Shown here piece by piece: positions 7,201-8,042 of a stretch of 8,042 bases of DNA (within the stretch, counting starts at the first letter, position 1; each line of letters opens with the position of its first letter). The translations under genes were made by a program, and so were the position numbers. The notes beneath the pieces were generated by a model, which saw only the letters and a program-made list of their open reading frames with translations, was not told the origin of the DNA and made no database searches. The stretch lies in the NCBI GenBank assembly GCA_900752015.1, contig CAADTZ010000003.1, positions 1 through 8,042 on the forward strand, read 5' to 3'. The stretch is from an uncultured Collinsella sp. Lineage in GTDB: Bacteria; Actinomycetota; Coriobacteriia; Coriobacteriales; Coriobacteriaceae.

Positions 7201-7539
7201 TGCGGAATTCACCCCACACCGGGAAAGATCCTGTACACCTCGACGCACGACACCTCGACACTTGCCGGCTGGTGCACGCGCTCCTTTGCAGGCGGCGATG
7301 AGCCGAGCGGCATTACATTGGCAAGCGAGCTCATGGGCAATGCCCTGGCAAGCGATGCACCGCTCGTGATGATGCCGCTGCAGGACGTGCTGGGACTGGG
7401 CGACGATGCACGTATGAACGTGCCGGGTGTAGCCACAGACAACTGGACATGGCAGGCTGACGAGGCCGACGTTGCTGCAGCCGAGGAGAAAACTGCGAAG
7501 CTCCTGCGCAACACTCATAGATTCTGGGGCGAAGCGTGA
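4243..7539 (+). CDS. Fused GH13 neopullulanase/alpha-amylase-like enzyme and GH77 4-alpha-glucanotransferase
   Basis: The 1098-aa protein joins two alpha-glucan enzymes. Residues 1-125 form a beta-rich N-domain like those of maltogenic amylases and neopullulanases. A GH13 barrel (about 130-545) follows, starting GMVYQIFPDRYA (133-144), with DGVFNHTG (263-270), GWRLDVADE (347-355, nucleophile Asp351), Glu380 in LLGEVWED and SSHDRPR (452-458, Asp455). A C-terminal beta domain runs to about 640. Residues 650-1098 are a MalQ-type GH77 unit with IGDIPMYV (826-833), GAPPDNFAPEGQVWGNP (860-876), RLDHFLGF (906-913, nucleophile Asp908), AEDLGYLTPGV (953-963, Glu954) and STHDTSTLAGW (1000-1010, Asp1003). 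Both active sites look intact. It should hydrolyse or debranch glycogen or maltodextrins and transfer the resulting glucans. No signal peptide is visible, so it is probably cytoplasmic. The precise GH13 specificity (alpha-1,4 or alpha-1,6) cannot be read from sequence. Confidence 0.93.
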   Translation: MRLIHNSRLPQFRTPFGAVTTGTSVSLSVILEDADPNQATLTLRTWVDEIGESLYPMTHEGDGIFTVELECTEPCLIWYSFICNIEGQPEVRLGAPQGRTGGEGVTYNYAEVPSFQITVYKHRDVRPEWYERGMVYQIFPDRYARDENWRERTLTEVEKPRKGIQRRMVEDWNEPPEYERAEDGSIKTWDFYGGSLKGIQNDLPRIAELGFTAIYLNPIFEAASNHRYDTADYTKIDPILGTEQDFTELCEAAEKLGISIILDGVFNHTGDDSIYFNRYGNYPGVGAWQSEDSPWRDAFYFHEDGSYDCWWGVGNMPAINENSELVRERLLGKDGVIRKWLRAGAHGWRLDVADELSDDFLAEIKKAVLAEKPDALLLGEVWEDASNKISYGHLRRYLQGSELDSAMDYPFRDMVIGFLMGYKNAYQAAEDIETLRENYPREALACALNLLSSHDRPRIISVLGGGPDESQLPESERSKWRLDDNSMGLAKSRFWLATLMQMTFPGVPSIYYGDEYGLEGLTDPGNRRTLPTKDQLHDFDTLAIVKNASAVRRALPFMVDGEIKAFALNDEVLAYTRTGKDGEAATVIINRSLRNSHRVTIPALGECASDVISGHECEIHNGTVTLDLYPLGSSIIYHHAEKRLQEPLDHGAGVVCHITSVPTDDGKPGTIGAPTRRFIDHLAAMGMRYWQVLPVNPTDFFRSPYAGPSAFAGNIDLLPESHEELAADFAAWKAHGGEDADPLYTAFKHRNADWLEKYCVYMAVKKYFEGESRHDWPADVARYNEYLIDDKRFHDEAELQAYMQYRFDLAWCELMNYAHKKGIEVIGDIPMYVSDDSADAWSEPENFWLSDTGKAIEISGAPPDNFAPEGQVWGNPTFRWDRMKENGYRWWLDRLRRAFSLYDRVRLDHFLGFHSYFSIPAGKACADGRWLAGPGKDLFQTAYDELGPLNFIAEDLGYLTPGVRAMASTCGFPGMDVLEFSDYDVRCGIHPTPGKILYTSTHDTSTLAGWCTRSFAGGDEPSGITLASELMGNALASDAPLVMMPLQDVLGLGDDARMNVPGVATDNWTWQADEADVAAAEEKTAKLLRNTHRFWGEA

Positions 7540-7583
7540 TAAAACCCCCGATATAGGGTACAGTTACAGCTGTTTGAATTTTT

Positions 7584-7605
7584 GCGGGCAGAGCGATCTG
7601 CCCGC
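7584..7605 (+). terminator. 9-bp GC-rich hairpin downstream of the fused amylase gene
   Basis: GCGGGCAGA (7584-7592) pairs perfectly with TCTGCCCGC (7597-7605) over a GCGA tetraloop. Only a short TTTGT follows, and a T-run (7579-7583) precedes it, which is the trailing U-tract for the opposite strand. It probably ends the amylase transcript at least partly, but it stops 22 nt before the next start codon, so it could instead lie in the leader of the zinc-ribbon gene. Confidence 0.6.
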
Positions 7606-7627
7606 TTTGTGCTGAAAAGGAAGTATT

Positions 7628-7864
7628 ATGGCGCGCTACGATTACAAGTGCACGAGCTGCGGCAACGTGTTTGAGGTTGAGCACCCCATGTCCGAGACGC
7701 CCGAGGTCGTATGCCCCAGCTGCGGCGCCCCGGCATCCAAGACGTTCTCGGCCAGCGGCATTAAGTTCGACGGCAGCGGTTTCTACAACACAGACCAACG
7801 CAGTGGCGGCTCCAGCACCAGCGCCACCAGCGGCTGTTGCGCCAACTGCCCGCACAACCACTAG
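7628..7864 (+). CDS. FmdB-family small zinc-ribbon protein
   Basis: The protein is 78 aa. It starts MARYDYKCTSCGNVFEVEHPM, a close match to the FmdB/CxxC_CxxC_SSSS family pattern (Y-x-Y-x-C-x-x-C-G-x-x-F-E). It has C8-x2-C11 and C29-x2-C32, which together should bind one zinc, then the conserved FDGSGFYNTD segment (47-56). The start is supported by an AAAGGAAG ribosome site (7616-7623) six bases before ATG. After a Gly/Ser/Thr linker it ends in a second Cys/His cluster, GCCANCPHNH (69-78), absent from the shortest family members and possibly able to bind metal. The family is widespread and its cellular role is poorly defined; regulation of amidase or formamidase genes was proposed for the founding member. 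No functional link to the adjacent glucan genes is evident. Confidence 0.88.
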   Translation: MARYDYKCTSCGNVFEVEHPMSETPEVVCPSCGAPASKTFSASGIKFDGSGFYNTDQRSGGSSTSATSGCCANCPHNH

Positions 7865-7949
7865 AGACAAGCGGTCTCACTACTCAGATTTCCCTATGAG
7901 TTGCGGTGAAATAGTTCCTGAATCAGCCCATCCAACGGCCAAACGGGGG

Positions 7950-8042
7950 TGCGGACGATTTCTTGGACCGCGCCTAGGCGTATCCAAGCTTCCTGCGGTA
8001 CTCCATCGGGCTCAGCCACCCGAGGGACTTCTTGATCCGCTC
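7950..8042 (-). mobile_element. 3' end of an IS3-family insertion sequence with inferred terminus near 7950
   Basis: The sequence from 7950, TGCGGACGATTTCTTGGACC, starts with TG and has a GGAC..TTGGAC pattern of the kind found at IS3-family inverted-repeat ends. It lies 24 nt beyond the transposase stop, a normal distance for this family. The other end and any target duplication are outside the window, so the exact boundary is an inference. Confidence 0.5.
7974..8042 (-). CDS. IS3-family transposase (OrfB), C-terminal 22 residues only
   Basis: Read on the minus strand from the right window edge, the frame gives ERIKKSLGWLSPMEYRRKLGYA and then TAG (7976-7974). The pattern I-K-x-x-L-G-W-L-S-P-x-E-Y-R is the typical C-terminus of IS3-family DDE transposases, just after the rve integrase core. 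The rest of the gene lies beyond the window, so it cannot be said whether the element is intact. The stop codon sits inside a 10-bp palindrome, CGCCTAGGCG (7971-7980). Confidence 0.82.
   Translation of the reverse strand, partial: ERIKKSLGWLSPMEYRRKLGYA

Noticed and set aside
5767..7518. Minus-strand open frame of 583 codons antisense to the GH77 half
   Set aside because: It is the codon-position mirror of a high-G+C gene, with no recognisable domain. The plus strand has clear catalytic motifs throughout.
7864..7878. GAGAC/GTCTC 5-bp hairpin right after the zinc-ribbon gene as a terminator
   Set aside because: The stem is short and no T-run follows. It is too weak to call.

Overview
The window looks like chromosome of a G+C-rich anaerobic actinobacterium of the class Coriobacteriia, most likely Collinsella or a close relative. 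This is inferred from the G+C-rich codon use, the low-GC spacers, and the glgC-glgD-glgA gene set with a GlgD subunit of the Gram-positive type. No marker gene in the window fixes the species.

The left half (1-3811) is a glycogen-synthesis operon on the + strand. It holds the 3' end of glgC (ADP-glucose pyrophosphorylase), complete glgD (its paralogous, apparently non-catalytic partner) and glgA (glycogen synthase). GlgC/GlgD would make ADP-glucose from glucose-1-phosphate and ATP, and GlgA would add the glucose to growing alpha-1,4-glucan. GlgA is unusual. After a complete GT5 catalytic region of about 490 residues it carries a roughly 300-residue low-complexity tail rich in Ala, Lys, Thr, Glu and Pro, arranged in alternating acidic and basic blocks that resemble histone H1-type tails. 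A perfect 20-bp hairpin terminator closes the operon.

The 431-nt spacer 3812-4242 is AT-rich and non-coding. It contains the terminator, a perfect 14-bp inverted repeat whose arms are 105 nt apart, two TGGTAAA(A)CG motifs, a candidate promoter and a 5'-UTR hairpin. Next is a single 1098-aa gene (4243-7539) that fuses a neopullulanase-like GH13 enzyme to a GH77 4-alpha-glucanotransferase (MalQ type). Catalytic residues of both halves are present. It probably degrades and remodels glycogen or maltodextrins, so synthesis and turnover of alpha-glucan sit side by side but in separate transcription units.

The right end holds a small FmdB-type zinc-ribbon protein (7628-7864), an intergenic stretch, and on the - strand the last 22 codons of an IS3-family transposase with a likely element end near 7950. 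The most noteworthy points are the charged GlgA tail, the paired inverted repeat upstream of the fused amylase, and the two-enzyme fusion. No CRISPR array, tRNA or rRNA was seen.
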